From assembly GCA_965223085.1 (NCBI GenBank), contig OZ244981.1:868001-932000 (forward strand): a DNA stretch of 64,000 nucleotides, read 5' to 3'. Origin of the DNA: CBDCVO01 sp965223085. Lineage in GTDB: Bacteria > Pseudomonadota > Gammaproteobacteria > Ga0077536. Below are positions 19,452 through 28,554 of the stretch, piece by piece. A model generated the notes under the pieces. It saw nothing but the letters and a program-made list of their open reading frames with translations. It was not told the origin of the DNA and did no database searches. The number at the start of each line of letters is the position of its first letter. Position 1 is the first letter of the stretch. The position numbers and the translations under genes were made by a program.

Positions 19452-20369
19452 TCACGATGCGAACCCGTAGCTAGCATGCATTTGAATCAAAGCGATGGCG
19501 TCGTAAAATTGTGCCACACGGTATCTAAATTTGCGTTGCAAACACTGCCACCCGATTGTGAATGTCGACAGCACTGAACGATGACGAATGCTATTGGCTT
19601 GGTAGGAGTGATGTTGGTCTGCTCGTTTCGCGATGATACCCAGTATCCATAGGGCAAGCATCGCGACCGCTGAGATTAGCAAAGCGATGTTCAGGCGCTG
19701 CCGGTCAAAGCTACGGCAATGGCGCAAGCTAAACCCATTGCGCGTGTTCTTCAGGTCACGAAAGGCTTCTTCAATCTGCATTCGCGTTCGATAGATCCCA
19801 ATAATTTGCTTTGGCGAGTAACTTTCCGGGGGAAGTGAGCTGAGGAGTAACCAGGGCTCACGTTCACGTTTCGCGTGTTTCAAGTTCACTGAGTTTTCAC
19901 GCTTTTTCCCACGCAAATTTTTGCTCTTTCGCTGTTTTCTTGGCCCTCGATATAGATAGAAGTGGCCAGCCACCGGGTTCGATTTCGCCAGCAGCCCTGA
20001 GAACAAGTAACGCGCGACACGCGTGGCCTTGCTATAGTAGTTTTTCACCGCAAACCATTCATTTTGCCCTGCTTCGAGACAATAGGTGTTGTTGCGAACT
20101 CGTCCCACAAAATCCCAACCCGTGTGGCGGATGAGCTCAAACCACGGGTTACGAAATCCGGCGTCCGTGACGATGATCGCTCGACAGTCATCAGGCAATA
20201 GTCGCCTGAGCGTACGCACAAAATCACGATGCGCTTTGACGCTCGAATATTCCTTTTCTGTGTACGTGCTTTCCCATATCACTAACGCTCTACCACCAAC
20301 CGCAATCGATGCGCGTAAAAAATGATACTCCCCACAGCGCGTCAAGCCCGACAAGTCAACGATGGTCAC
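19452..20369 (-). pseudogene. IS4-family transposase, N-terminus lost
   Basis: A 305-residue DDE transposase fragment. First Asp: IVDLSGLTR; second Asp: IIVTDAGFRNPWFE; Glu in the Y-R-E-K region: YRTRMQIEEAFRDLKNTRNG. The arrangement matches IS4-family enzymes, which usually have over 100 additional N-terminal residues. Homology stops at about 20369-20400, immediately before hairpin repeat R1. The catalytic core is present but the protein is probably inactive. A partial GGGGTCAGGTC sequence lies near 19424 beyond the other end. I found no terminal inverted repeats. Confidence 0.8.
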
Positions 20370-20420
20370 TGGCCGTCGCGCGTGCCGACGAGTAGCCGCG
20401 TCATTACCTGATAAAGGTGT

Positions 20421-20486
20421 CGATAAGGTGTCAGGTCTTGCCTTTTGCCTCTACGATCTTGAAGGAGTCAAATGGCAAGACCTGAC
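20421..20486. repeat. Hairpin repeat R1 (58-bp family)
   Basis: CGATAAGGT, then GTCAGGTCTTGCC (20430-20442) and its exact inverse GGCAAGACCTGAC (20474-20486), enclosing a 31-base centre with GAAGGAG. This copy lacks one A present in the other three. It lies exactly between the truncated IS4 transposase and the truncated SMR gene. Downstream are CCCCGACTGCC-like bases also found beside R3 and R4. Confidence 0.85.
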
Positions 20487-20607
20487 CCCGACTGCCGCGC
20501 TCGGACCCCGACCGCCGCGCCGTAAACCGATCGTAGACCCCGCCCCCATTCATGCCCCACACTTCGGTCATAATCCAACTCGCCGTACACCCGGTGAGAA
20601 ATCCAGG

Positions 20608-20796
20608 TTAGTACTGCGCTCAATGCCGATCGGCATTGCGTACGCAATTTGGTCGGGTATGGGGATCGTCCTGGTCTCGGTACTCAGCGTCTTAATTTAT
20701 CGTCAAGTTCCGGACACGCCGGCAGTGTTTGGTATGTCGCTAATTATCGCGGGCACGGTAGTTATTAATGTGTTTTCAAGCACTGTTGGCCATTGA
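20608..20796 (+). pseudogene. SMR multidrug efflux protein, C-terminal fragment
   Basis: The last 62 codons of an EmrE/SugE-type transporter: PIGIAYAIWSGMGIVLVSVL, with the GIAYAIWSG signature of TM3, and a TM4 ending in INVFSSTVGH. The first ~45 residues, including TM1 with its essential Glu, are missing. The upstream frame runs through hairpin R1 and unrelated sequence. It is a dead remnant cut at the same breakpoint as the IS4 transposase. Confidence 0.85.
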
Positions 20797-20829
20797 CATG
20801 CGGTAACGTCATGTCGGTCACGCTTAGCC

Positions 20830-22800
20830 TCATCGCTCAATGCCATACGATTTCATACGGCGATATAGTGTCGTTCTCGAGATACCCAATTGCGCTGCGA
20901 TATCAGTGAGATTGAGATTTGAGTGTGAAAGCGTGGAACGGATCGCCTCAGCTTCGATTTGTGTAAGTTGCGAGCCCGTGTTGTCAACGGACTCCGGCTC
21001 GCGTGAATCAGCAACAAGTTGGCTAATGTCATCGGGCAGATCTTGTAGAGTCAGTGCAGGATTTCGGCTCAAAATATACATTCTTTCCACCACACCGTTG
21101 AGTTCTCTGACATTACCGGGCCAATGATAGCGCTGCATTGCACGTAATAATGTTTGTGAAACGGTTTTTAATCCCAAGCCGTAATGCTCGTGCAGTCGAC
21201 GCACAAAGCGATCGGTTAACAGTTCGACGTCACCGGACCTCTCTCGCAACGGGGGTAACCCTAAATTTAGCACTTTCAAGCGATAGTACAAATCCATACG
21301 AAATCGCCCAGCTTCCGCCTCTGCTTCCAAATTCCGGTTGGTGGCGGCAATAACTCGAGCATTGGTTCGACGTTCGCGATCCCCACCGACACGTACCACG
21401 ATGTTGTCCTGCAACACACGGAGTAATTGAACTTGCACGTCCGCATTGAGCTCGCCTACTTCATCAAGAAATATCGTACCGCCGTTAGCTTGTTCAAATT
21501 TTCCCGCATGACCTTTCGGCGACGCACCGGTGAACGCACCAGGTTCATAACCCAGTAACTCGCTGACGGCTAGTTCCTTAGATAGCGTTCCGCAGTTAAC
21601 AGGAATAAACGGCCCGTTAGATACATTGGAGCTTGCATGAATCGCCGCCGCGAATAATTCTTTACCACTACCCGTTTCGCCGGTAAGTAAAACAGGTGCG
21701 GGAGATTTTGCCATTCTAGCTGCCACATCAATGCACTCCAAAAATATCGGATCGCTCGTAATGATGTGGGTGAACTCAGCGGGAATTGCTCGTTTGCTGG
21801 TGATATTTCGATCGGGCCCGGTTCGGGAGCGAGGACTTGTAATGGACAATATCGCGATCCCACCACCCCAACCCAAGTTGTCGTGCACCTTTGTACCTTC
21901 TGAAGCCCATTCGTAACGGAGCAACTCGTCGATTTGGAAATCACAATCGTCTGCGACAATCGGTTTGTCGTCCATAATTGCAAGCGCTTCAGGTGCAGAC
22001 CCTAATGCCTCGTACACTTGTTTGTTTGCCACAATCACACGCCCTTTTGGATCCAACAATAAGGCTGGATACGCTTGGTAGCGCGACTCAATTCCGCGGT
22101 ACCAGCTGAGCAGGGTGATCGTTCGCCCAAGCGCAATCGAATACAAGGCATGTTCTATTTGTTGAGCTGCTGTAATTGCGTATCCGAGTGCGTGAGATGA
22201 ACTCAGTTCTCCGACACTGGCAATATCCAGGACACCTAGGATTTCGCCGTCCGTAAGATCTTTGATGGGCGCAGTGGCGCAGTCCCATATCTTCGCACTT
22301 TCACAATAGTGCTCAGCGGTTCGAACAATGCACGGGCGTTCCAATACGAGTGCGGTAGCGATCGCATTTGTACCAGCGGCGCACTCGCTCCAATCGAAAC
22401 CGGCAGCGACATTTTTTTGTACAGCAGCGGCGACGAGCTCTGTGTTACCGTGAACATCCAATATCACTCCACTGGCATCAGTGACGATCACTAAGCTTTC
22501 GCTTTCTAACAAATTTTCCGCCAGTAGCTCCCACGTATTTTTTGTCGCGTCGATAAGTGCTTCGTTGCATCTTAATAACTTCGCGAGTACATCCTCGTCC
22601 CCAATGTGGGGAGCACTATGCTCTCGAGCCGCCACGCCGGCAGCAGCGCTGCGTTGCCAAGACTCCGCAATTTCGCTGCGAACTTCGGTTAGCGCTGGAC
22701 GATGACCATCAACAAATCTTGACCAGGCGGCGGTCACCGAGTTGCGATCAAGCTCCGCTAGCGGTGCATCGTCTGGAAACAACCGGCTTTCGGTCGTCAC
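20830..22800 (-). CDS. Sigma-54-dependent activator, AcoR-like
   Basis: A 656-residue enhancer-binding protein. The N-terminal third resembles the AcoR-type sensor region with a GAF-like domain (CAAGTNAIATALVLERPC) near residue 140. The AAA+ domain is at about 340-570, with Walker A GETGSGKE, the sigma-54 contact loop GAFTGA, and Walker B GGTIFLDEVGEL. A C-terminal Fis-type HTH follows (LTDIAAQLGISRTTLYRRM). Start GTG at 22800 is preceded by AAGGA at 6 bases. It is divergent from the monooxygenase genes, which carry a -24/-12 promoter, so it is almost certainly their activator, responding to a substrate or intermediate. Confidence 0.93.
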   Translation of the reverse strand: MTTESRLFPDDAPLAELDRNSVTAAWSRFVDGHRPALTEVRSEIAESWQRSAAAGVAAREHSAPHIGDEDVLAKLLRCNEALIDATKNTWELLAENLLESESLVIVTDASGVILDVHGNTELVAAAVQKNVAAGFDWSECAAGTNAIATALVLERPCIVRTAEHYCESAKIWDCATAPIKDLTDGEILGVLDIASVGELSSSHALGYAITAAQQIEHALYSIALGRTITLLSWYRGIESRYQAYPALLLDPKGRVIVANKQVYEALGSAPEALAIMDDKPIVADDCDFQIDELLRYEWASEGTKVHDNLGWGGGIAILSITSPRSRTGPDRNITSKRAIPAEFTHIITSDPIFLECIDVAARMAKSPAPVLLTGETGSGKELFAAAIHASSNVSNGPFIPVNCGTLSKELAVSELLGYEPGAFTGASPKGHAGKFEQANGGTIFLDEVGELNADVQVQLLRVLQDNIVVRVGGDRERRTNARVIAATNRNLEAEAEAGRFRMDLYYRLKVLNLGLPPLRERSGDVELLTDRFVRRLHEHYGLGLKTVSQTLLRAMQRYHWPGNVRELNGVVERMYILSRNPALTLQDLPDDISQLVADSREPESVDNTGSQLTQIEAEAIRSTLSHSNLNLTDIAAQLGISRTTLYRRMKSYGIER

Positions 22801-22810
22801 TTTCAGTCCT

Positions 22811-22857
22811 TGTCAGATTGAAACAAAGTTACTGGCTAATTGTTTCATACTGAAACA
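22811..22857. promoter_or_regulatory. Upstream activating palindromes for the sigma-54 activator
   Basis: TGTTTCATACTGAAACA at 22841-22857 is a perfect 7-bp inverted repeat around TAC. A related sequence, TGTCAGATTGAAACA, lies at 22811-22825. Both are roughly 90-130 bp upstream of the -24 element, the normal place for enhancer sites, and close to the activator's own start, which would also allow autoregulation. Confidence 0.65.
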
Positions 22858-22943
22858 GCTAGTGATATTAGATTCTGTCTTCAACGGTATCAATATTTTA
22901 TTTCTTTTTTTTCTAATCAATTAGTTAGAAATCTCTCCGACGC

Positions 22944-22960
22944 TTGGCATGACGATTGCC
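22944..22960 (+). promoter_or_regulatory. Sigma-54 (-24/-12) promoter of the monooxygenase operon
   Basis: TTGGCATGACGATTGCC: the -24 TGGCATG and -12 TTGC are separated by exactly 4 bases, matching the RpoN consensus TGGCAYG-N4-TTGC. Transcription should begin about 12 bases past the GC, near 22971, leaving a leader of roughly 105 bases before the ATG at 23078. Confidence 0.85.
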
Positions 22961-23077
22961 CTATCGAGTTTGCAGTGTCGATTGGCAGTATCAGTTCGTT
23001 TCGGACGAGGGATCTTTCGCGTCGCCGAGGGACCTCGATATGGGAATGCTGAAGGTCAATGAAATAGGAGGACAAGC

Positions 23078-24907
23078 ATGAGTGATTCTACGAGGGGTAT
23101 TCACAAGCCCGACGCGCTCGATCCGAAAGTACTGGGTTTCGATCCGGCGAAAATACGTCGTAAATATGCCGACGAGCGCGAAAAGCGACTGCGCAAGGAC
23201 GGTAACGATCAGTTCGTAGAGGTCGCTGGCGAATTCGCCGGATTCGAAGAAGATCCCTATGTAGAACCAGGCTTTAGCAGGGATGCCATTAATGAAAAAC
23301 TCGACGTGGTGATCCTTGGGGGTGGGATCGGCGGACTACTAGCCGCCGTTCGGTTACAGGAAATCGGTGTTACCAATATTCGTATTATCGAAAAAGCGGG
23401 AGATTTTGGTGGCGCATGGTATTGGAACCGCTATCCTGGCGCGCAGTGCGATACAGAATCTTACATCTATCTACCGCTCTTAGAAGAGACGGGATACATC
23501 CCCTCGGAGCGCTACGCCTACCGACCGGAAATATTTGAACACCTACAGCGCATTGGTGAGCAATACAAACTTTACGACCGTGCTTGTTTCCAAACTCAGG
23601 TCGAGCAAGCACGTTGGTCGGAGGAAGACACATGCTGGGAGGTGACCACTGATCGCAGCGATGTTTTCCAAGCCCGTTTTTTTATTATATCGAGTGGGCC
23701 GCTGCATCGACCCAAACTTCCCGCCATCCCGGGAATCACCGACTTTAAACAACACGCTTTCCACACAAGCCGGTGGGACTATGAATATACAGGCGGCGAT
23801 AGTACAGGTGGATTGACGGGGCTCAGAGAAAAACGCGTGGGTGTGGTAGGTACCGGTGCGACTGGGATCCAAGTCGTTCCGGTGGTTGCCGAATACGCGA
23901 GGCACCTTTACTTATTCCAACGGACGCCGGCGTCCGTTGATGAGCGCAATAACAAGCCGACGGATAATCGATGGGTGAAGTCGCTAACGCCCGGTTGGCA
24001 ATATGAACGCGATGAAAACTTTTGCTCGATCATGGCGGGTCTCGAAGTCGACGAGGACTTGGTCAACGACAAGTGGACCGATTTTTTCAAACTAACTTAC
24101 GACATTCTGGATACCGACGGCGTGGCGAACGTGACCGATGAAAGGAAGGCACTCATACGAGAAATAGCTGATTATAAGAAAGGTAACGAGATCCGAGCAC
24201 GTGTTGCTCGCGTCGTCCGAGACGCCCAAACCGCAGAAAGCCTAAAACCCTGGTATGGCCAGTGGTGTAAACGTCCGAACTTTCACGACGAATATCTCGA
24301 GGCATTTAATCGACCGAATGTGGAACTTGTCGACACCGAGGGCAAGGGGATCGAGCGTATCACTGAAGATTCTGTGGTTGTTGATGGTGTGGCTTATGCG
24401 GTCGATTGTTTGATCTTCGCGACCGGATTTGAAGTTGGCACCTCGTATACGCGACGCTCCGAATGTGAAGTCTATGGCCGCGACGGTCAGTCTCTCAGTG
24501 ACCATTGGGCCAGCGGAATGACAACCTTCCACGGTTTCTTAACCCACCGCTTTCCAAATTGCTTTCACATGGGGCTTACGCAAACCGGGCTCGCGTTTAA
24601 CTACACCTACACCGCAACCGGACAAGCAAAACATATCGCCTATCTAATTAGTCAGGTGCGCAAGCGCGGCGGGACCTCAGTTGAAGCCACTCCCGAGGCA
24701 GAGGCCGAGTACGTGAAATTGGTGACCAGCCCCGGACCAATGCGTAAGTACCAAGAAACGTGCACGCCCGGTTACTACAACGTCGAGGGTAAAAACACCG
24801 GGCAGGCCTTTATCGACAATCAGTATCCCGAAGGCCCCGTGCCATTTTTCAATATGCTCGCAGCATGGCGCGAGAAAGGCGATTTATCGGGACTGCTTGT
24901 TAAATAG
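23078..24907 (+). CDS. FAD-dependent Baeyer-Villiger-type monooxygenase
   Basis: A 609-residue flavoprotein monooxygenase. The FAD Rossmann motif GGGIGGLLAAVRLQE is near residue 87, FGGAWYWNRYPGAQCDTESY follows, and the NADPH Rossmann motif GVVGTGATGIQVVPVV is near 268. The BVMO fingerprint FxGxxxHxxxW(P/D) appears as FKQHAFHTSRWD, with Gln in place of Gly. The residues beside it match cyclohexanone, phenylacetone and steroid monooxygenase relatives. It should insert oxygen next to a ketone using NADPH. The ATG has AGGAGG 6 bases upstream. It is the first gene after the sigma-54 promoter. Substrate unknown. Confidence 0.92.
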   Translation: MSDSTRGIHKPDALDPKVLGFDPAKIRRKYADEREKRLRKDGNDQFVEVAGEFAGFEEDPYVEPGFSRDAINEKLDVVILGGGIGGLLAAVRLQEIGVTNIRIIEKAGDFGGAWYWNRYPGAQCDTESYIYLPLLEETGYIPSERYAYRPEIFEHLQRIGEQYKLYDRACFQTQVEQARWSEEDTCWEVTTDRSDVFQARFFIISSGPLHRPKLPAIPGITDFKQHAFHTSRWDYEYTGGDSTGGLTGLREKRVGVVGTGATGIQVVPVVAEYARHLYLFQRTPASVDERNNKPTDNRWVKSLTPGWQYERDENFCSIMAGLEVDEDLVNDKWTDFFKLTYDILDTDGVANVTDERKALIREIADYKKGNEIRARVARVVRDAQTAESLKPWYGQWCKRPNFHDEYLEAFNRPNVELVDTEGKGIERITEDSVVVDGVAYAVDCLIFATGFEVGTSYTRRSECEVYGRDGQSLSDHWASGMTTFHGFLTHRFPNCFHMGLTQTGLAFNYTYTATGQAKHIAYLISQVRKRGGTSVEATPEAEAEYVKLVTSPGPMRKYQETCTPGYYNVEGKNTGQAFIDNQYPEGPVPFFNMLAAWREKGDLSGLLVK

Positions 24908-25008
24908 ATATTGCATTCGACTTTCGCGAACGGATGGCCTATTCCGCGACAAGACGCAGGTCGTCGTGCCACCGCAAATACAACTGATCAATAGAGAGGG
25001 TTAATTCA

Positions 25009-26031
25009 ATGCGTTTTGGACTAATGGAAGACTTCCGCAACCCGTTGCAATGGCGCCGACCGTTTGCTGATTTATATCGGGATATACTCGCGCAGATAAA
25101 AATGTCAGAGGACCTGGGCTACGATCACGTGTGGTTGACGGAGCACCATTTCACGGAAGACGGATACAATCCATCGATATTACCGACGGCATCCGCGATC
25201 GCCGGACAGACTTCACGTATTCGCATTGCGACGTTTATCCTGTTGATGCCGTATAATCATCCTGTCCGAATCGCCGAGGATGTCGCTAACGTGGATATCA
25301 TCTCTAACGGTCGTTTCGACTTCGGTGTCGGTCAGGGTTATTCCTATCATGAGTACAACGCTTTTTGCCTCGATCGCTCCACGCGTGCGCGCCGCCTCTA
25401 CGAAGCGATGGACATCTACGAACGGTTACATAAAGAAGATCGGGTTAGCTATGACGGAGAATTCACACAAATAAAAGATGTGTTCTTGTCACCTAAGCCG
25501 GTACAACAACCGCATCCACCGATCTGGGTTGGCGCACGTGGACCAAAGGGTATACGCCGCGCGGCACAACATGGCTACAACTTCATGGCGACTTTCGGAC
25601 CGGATCCCGCACCGCTGTACCAGGAAACTTTGAAAAAAGAAGGGCACAATCCGGACGATTTCAAGATTGCGCAACTGCGCATGGGCCACATTGCCGACAG
25701 CGAAGATCAGGCCTGGGACGAATGCCAAGATCATTTATTCCACCTGCTCGAGTTCTACCAAGATATTCTGGAAGGAGCGAACGATGCGGAAGGCGATGAT
25801 CAACCCCTACCGGTGAAGGAGCCACGAGATATCCGTGAATCCGCGCTTAAGGATGTCTTCTTCATTGGGACAGCGGACCGAGTCGCCGAGAAGCTCGATA
25901 AGTTCTGCAATGAGTTTATCTGCACCGATTTTGTATTCAACATGCAACTTCCCGGGATGGATGTTGCCACCTGCAACCGAGCAATTGAACGGTTTGCGAA
26001 AGAAGTGATGCCGGCTTTTCGCGATCGGTAA
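25009..26031 (+). CDS. Luciferase-like (LLM class) flavin-dependent oxidoreductase
   Basis: A 340-residue TIM-barrel flavin enzyme of the bacterial luciferase family. Typical features are the N-terminal strand MRFGLMEDF, GYDHVWLTEHHF with the conserved His pair near residue 45, RIRIATFILLMPYNHPVRIAEDVA, and FDFGVGQGY. It lies 101 bp after the monooxygenase, same strand, with an AGAGAGGG ribosome-binding site. I infer a second oxidation step in the same catabolic path (a monooxygenase using reduced flavin from elsewhere), as no flavin reductase is nearby. Confidence 0.9.
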   Translation: MRFGLMEDFRNPLQWRRPFADLYRDILAQIKMSEDLGYDHVWLTEHHFTEDGYNPSILPTASAIAGQTSRIRIATFILLMPYNHPVRIAEDVANVDIISNGRFDFGVGQGYSYHEYNAFCLDRSTRARRLYEAMDIYERLHKEDRVSYDGEFTQIKDVFLSPKPVQQPHPPIWVGARGPKGIRRAAQHGYNFMATFGPDPAPLYQETLKKEGHNPDDFKIAQLRMGHIADSEDQAWDECQDHLFHLLEFYQDILEGANDAEGDDQPLPVKEPRDIRESALKDVFFIGTADRVAEKLDKFCNEFICTDFVFNMQLPGMDVATCNRAIERFAKEVMPAFRDR

Positions 26032-26235
26032 TTGTCAAGGGCTCGGATCATTCCGGTCAGGAGTGAGATAAATGCGGGAACGGTGAGTACTGCCATTCAG
26101 GAAGCCGGAGGAATGCGATAGACGGGGGAAATTATCCCGATGATTTTGTGAAGACCTCACTCGCTAAAGGCACCGCGTCTAAGAAGAATAAACGCTGTCT
26201 GGGTGTAATCGATTTCTACTGCGGGATGGGTGATG

Positions 26236-27182
26236 TCAGTTCTGTATTTGGAATTGGAGTGCAAAGGCGGCGGAGTGAGTGAATTCTGGCATGGAAAGTG
26301 TGCTTGGAACCCACATCCATTCTGTTTGCCGGGACCGCGACAAACGAATCCCTGCCGAGTTCGGATCCGGCATCAGCACGGGGAAAGCAGAGGTCGTCAG
26401 ATGGTATCGAACAGTTCGGGTTGAGGGGGTTGCGCGGGGTTTGGGTAATGAGTTGAACGCGGTGACTGGCTCGGTGTTGTCGAGGTGGTCGAGAATCTTG
26501 CCGATGACGATTGGGTCTTCGACGGTGGCGACGATCTTCGTGGGGCCGCCGCAGGCCTGGCAGATGTCGATGTTGAACACGCGTTTGAGTCGTTGTGCCC
26601 ATGTCATGGCCGCGCGGTGTTCGGCCGGCGTTTGGTCTTGCGTCTCATCCGATAAGGTGTCGATAAGGTGTCAGGTCTTGCCTTTTGCCTCTACGATCTT
26701 GAAGGAGATCAAATGGCAAGACCTGACGACTGCCTTTAGCCGATGGCCAGTACCTCGCCCATGATCTCGGGGCGGCTGGCGAACAGGAAGCGCAGGGGAA
26801 AGGGAAAGCTTAGCACCCCTTGGCGCACTGGGGCCTCGGGCAGGACCTCAGCGACCAGCAGCGCGGCGCTCTCAGCCATGTGCCGCACCCCGCAACGGGG
26901 ACAGAACCCTCGGCGCCTGCAGCTGAACGCGACCAGACGCTCGCTGTGGCAAGGCGTGCGGCGCACACGCAGAAAACCGTGATCGGGGCGGCCACATTTT
27001 AGGTAGCCCTCGAACTCGCGCTTGACGTAGTCGGGCAACGGGCTACCCTGCGCGGCCATCCGGTCGGCGAACGCCGGGTAGTGCGCTTCGACAAGTTGGT
27101 AAAGGAGCGTGTTTTCCGGCCGATGGCGTTCATACCGAACAGCGCCACCGGCCGGGCTGGCATCCATGCCGGCGCGAGCCAT
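26236..27182 (-). pseudogene. IS91-family transposase with its middle deleted
   Basis: The N-terminal ~147 residues (27182 to about 26740) show the IS91 zinc-finger region: YLKCGRPDHGFLRV, then CRRRGFCPRCGVRHMAESAA and LSFPFPLRFLFASRPEIMG. The C-terminal part (26607 to about 26500) has MTWAQRLKRVFNIDI and CQACGGPTKIVATVEDP. The central rolling-circle (HUH/Tyr) catalytic section, some 200-300 residues, is missing and replaced by hairpin repeat R2. Beyond about 26500 the frame continues as non-homologous sequence. The element is dead. Confidence 0.88.
26651..26727. repeat. Hairpin repeat R2 (58-bp family) with doubled GATAAGGTGTC lead-in
   Basis: GTCAGGTCTTGCC at 26670-26682 and the inverse GGCAAGACCTGAC at 26715-26727 enclose a 32-base centre with GAAGGAGATCAAAT. 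The lead-in GATAAGGTGTC occurs twice in tandem (26651-26670). It lies at the internal deletion of the IS91 transposase. Confidence 0.88.
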
Positions 27183-27460
27183 GATCGCGTCCTTGCGTCG
27201 TGGTGGTTTGGGTGCAGATTAGCACAAGAGTTCATGACGAAGGCTACCGATCACGAATGCGAGCGTCGTCGAGTCGTTCACAAGCCCATGCTAACTGGCT
27301 GTCGATTTCGTTGGGGTGGTTGTGATAAAACACCTTGTTTTACAGTACAAAGCGAATATGCAGCACCAGCGACGAACCCGCAGTTCCGCCGTTACAGTAA
27401 TGAGAATGGTAATCAGAGCTTAGCGAGGTTTATATTAGCTGAGGGCGTGTGTACTTGTGC

Positions 27461-27856
27461 TCAAGTGCTGATGATCTTGAGTGGGAAGTGCTTGGCTATC
27501 GGCGAAAAATCCTTGTCGTTATGCAGCAACTGGCAGCGGTGTTCCAGCGCCGTGACAGCAATGATGCAATCGTTGGACTTGCGGATGGTAATGCCTTGCT
27601 TGCGCAGTTTGCGGTAGATATCCGCTGCCCGGACAAATACCGTCTCTGGCATAGGCAATATGATCAGGGGGCTGAGATAGCGCCGCACACGCCGGTGGGT
27701 GGTGACATCGGCAATCCCCTGGAGGATCTCGGTCAGGATGATACCGCACAGGGCCAGGTCCTCATTGTCGAGGATGCATTGCTCCAGTACCTCGACATGG
27801 GGCAGGTTGGGGCCTGCGAAGAAGTCGATCCAGACGCTAGTGTCAACCAGGATCAC
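27461..27856 (-). CDS. vapC: VapC-type PIN-domain ribonuclease toxin
   Basis: A 131-residue PIN-domain protein. The acidic metal-binding residues expected of an active nuclease are visible: D5 in MILVDTSVWIDFF, E43 in LCGIILTEILQG, D94 in IRKSNDCIIAV and D112 in NDKDF. It overlaps the antitoxin gene by 4 bp (ATGA), the standard vapBC arrangement. It probably cleaves an RNA in translation (initiator tRNA or rRNA in studied relatives). It lies in a debris field of mobile elements, which suggests it travels with them. Confidence 0.92.
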   Translation of the reverse strand: MILVDTSVWIDFFAGPNLPHVEVLEQCILDNEDLALCGIILTEILQGIADVTTHRRVRRYLSPLIILPMPETVFVRAADIYRKLRKQGITIRKSNDCIIAVTALEHRCQLLHNDKDFSPIAKHFPLKIIST

Positions 27857-28068
27857 TGACCACGTCCGGTACGCATCTCCTCAAGATTGCCTTCCCAGTT
27901 CACCTTACCTTTTAGCGAGAGCAATTTCTTTTGCTGCTTGTGGCGCAGAAGTTCACGCAAGGCGAAGTCAACCAGCTCGCGGCGTGTCTTGAGTCCGGTA
28001 GCCTTGAGGCCAGCCTCAACCAGCTTGCCGTCGAGCACGATATTGGTTCTTACGGTATCGGATTTCAT
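27853..28068 (-). CDS. vapB: VapB-type antitoxin
   Basis: A 71-residue antitoxin of the ribbon-helix-helix-like VapB/DUF2191 group: RTNIVLDGKLVEAGLKATGL, then TRRELVDFALRELLRHKQQ. The C-terminal tail (VNWEGNLEEMRTGRGQ) would wrap the toxin. It is first in the operon and coupled to vapC by a 4-bp overlap. The pair presumably represses itself at the inverted repeat just upstream. Confidence 0.9.
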   Translation of the reverse strand: MKSDTVRTNIVLDGKLVEAGLKATGLKTRRELVDFALRELLRHKQQKKLLSLKGKVNWEGNLEEMRTGRGQ

Positions 28069-28090
28069 GGCAGTTTACCCAGCAATTAAC

Positions 28091-28119
28091 ATACACACAT
28101 ATTACGTATTTATGTGTAT
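28091..28119. promoter_or_regulatory. Probable vapBC operator palindrome
   Basis: ATACACACAT and TATGTGTAT form an imperfect inverted repeat with an AT-rich centre, 23 bp upstream of the vapB ATG. This is the usual position of the autoregulatory operator overlapping the promoter. Confidence 0.6.
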
Positions 28120-28179
28120 TGTAGGTAGGGAATGCTTCGCGTGCAAGCCTACTCCTGCATCACATTCTCAACCCATCAC

Positions 28180-28413
28180 CTAATCCAGCCTCGCGACCAG
28201 ATCTTCTGCGCGCAGGTATGTATAGCGCTTCAGCATCTGCATGGGCTTGTGGCCGGAGATGGCAGCGACTTCCCGATCACCGAGGCCGGCCTCGACCAGT
28301 CGCGATACGGCTTCATGGCGCAGATCATAGAAACGCAAACACTTGATGCCGGCATCTTTCAGCGTACGGTGCCAGGCAGGAGCCTCGTCATGATTTGGTA
28401 TACAAATGCCAAA
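28180..28413 (-). pseudogene. Tyrosine recombinase (integrase), C-terminal fragment
   Basis: About 77 codons on the minus strand read through CLRFYDLRHEAVSRLVEAGL, SGHKPMQMLKRYTYLRAEDL to a TAG. The LRHEA arginine, the SGHK histidine-lysine box and the catalytic Tyr in RYTYL are all in place, so this is the end of the catalytic domain of a phage-type integrase. The 5' part is gone at about 28413, shortly before the IS3 element. I find no attachment site or tRNA next to it. Confidence 0.85.
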
Positions 28414-28554
28414 TTAATTTAATGCAAAATTCAAGAGGTGTAGAGATGTATAACAAAGGAGCTCGCAGCTAGTAGTGGGCCCCCCGGCTGGACAGAAAGT
28501 AGACGGAGATAAGTGTCTTTTTCCACTATGAGCAATAAGCTCAGGAGAGAGACG

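Noticed and set aside
26216..28422. Intact prophage or integrative element
   Set aside because: Only an integrase tail and IS fragments are found. No structural, replication or transfer genes and no flanking att repeats.
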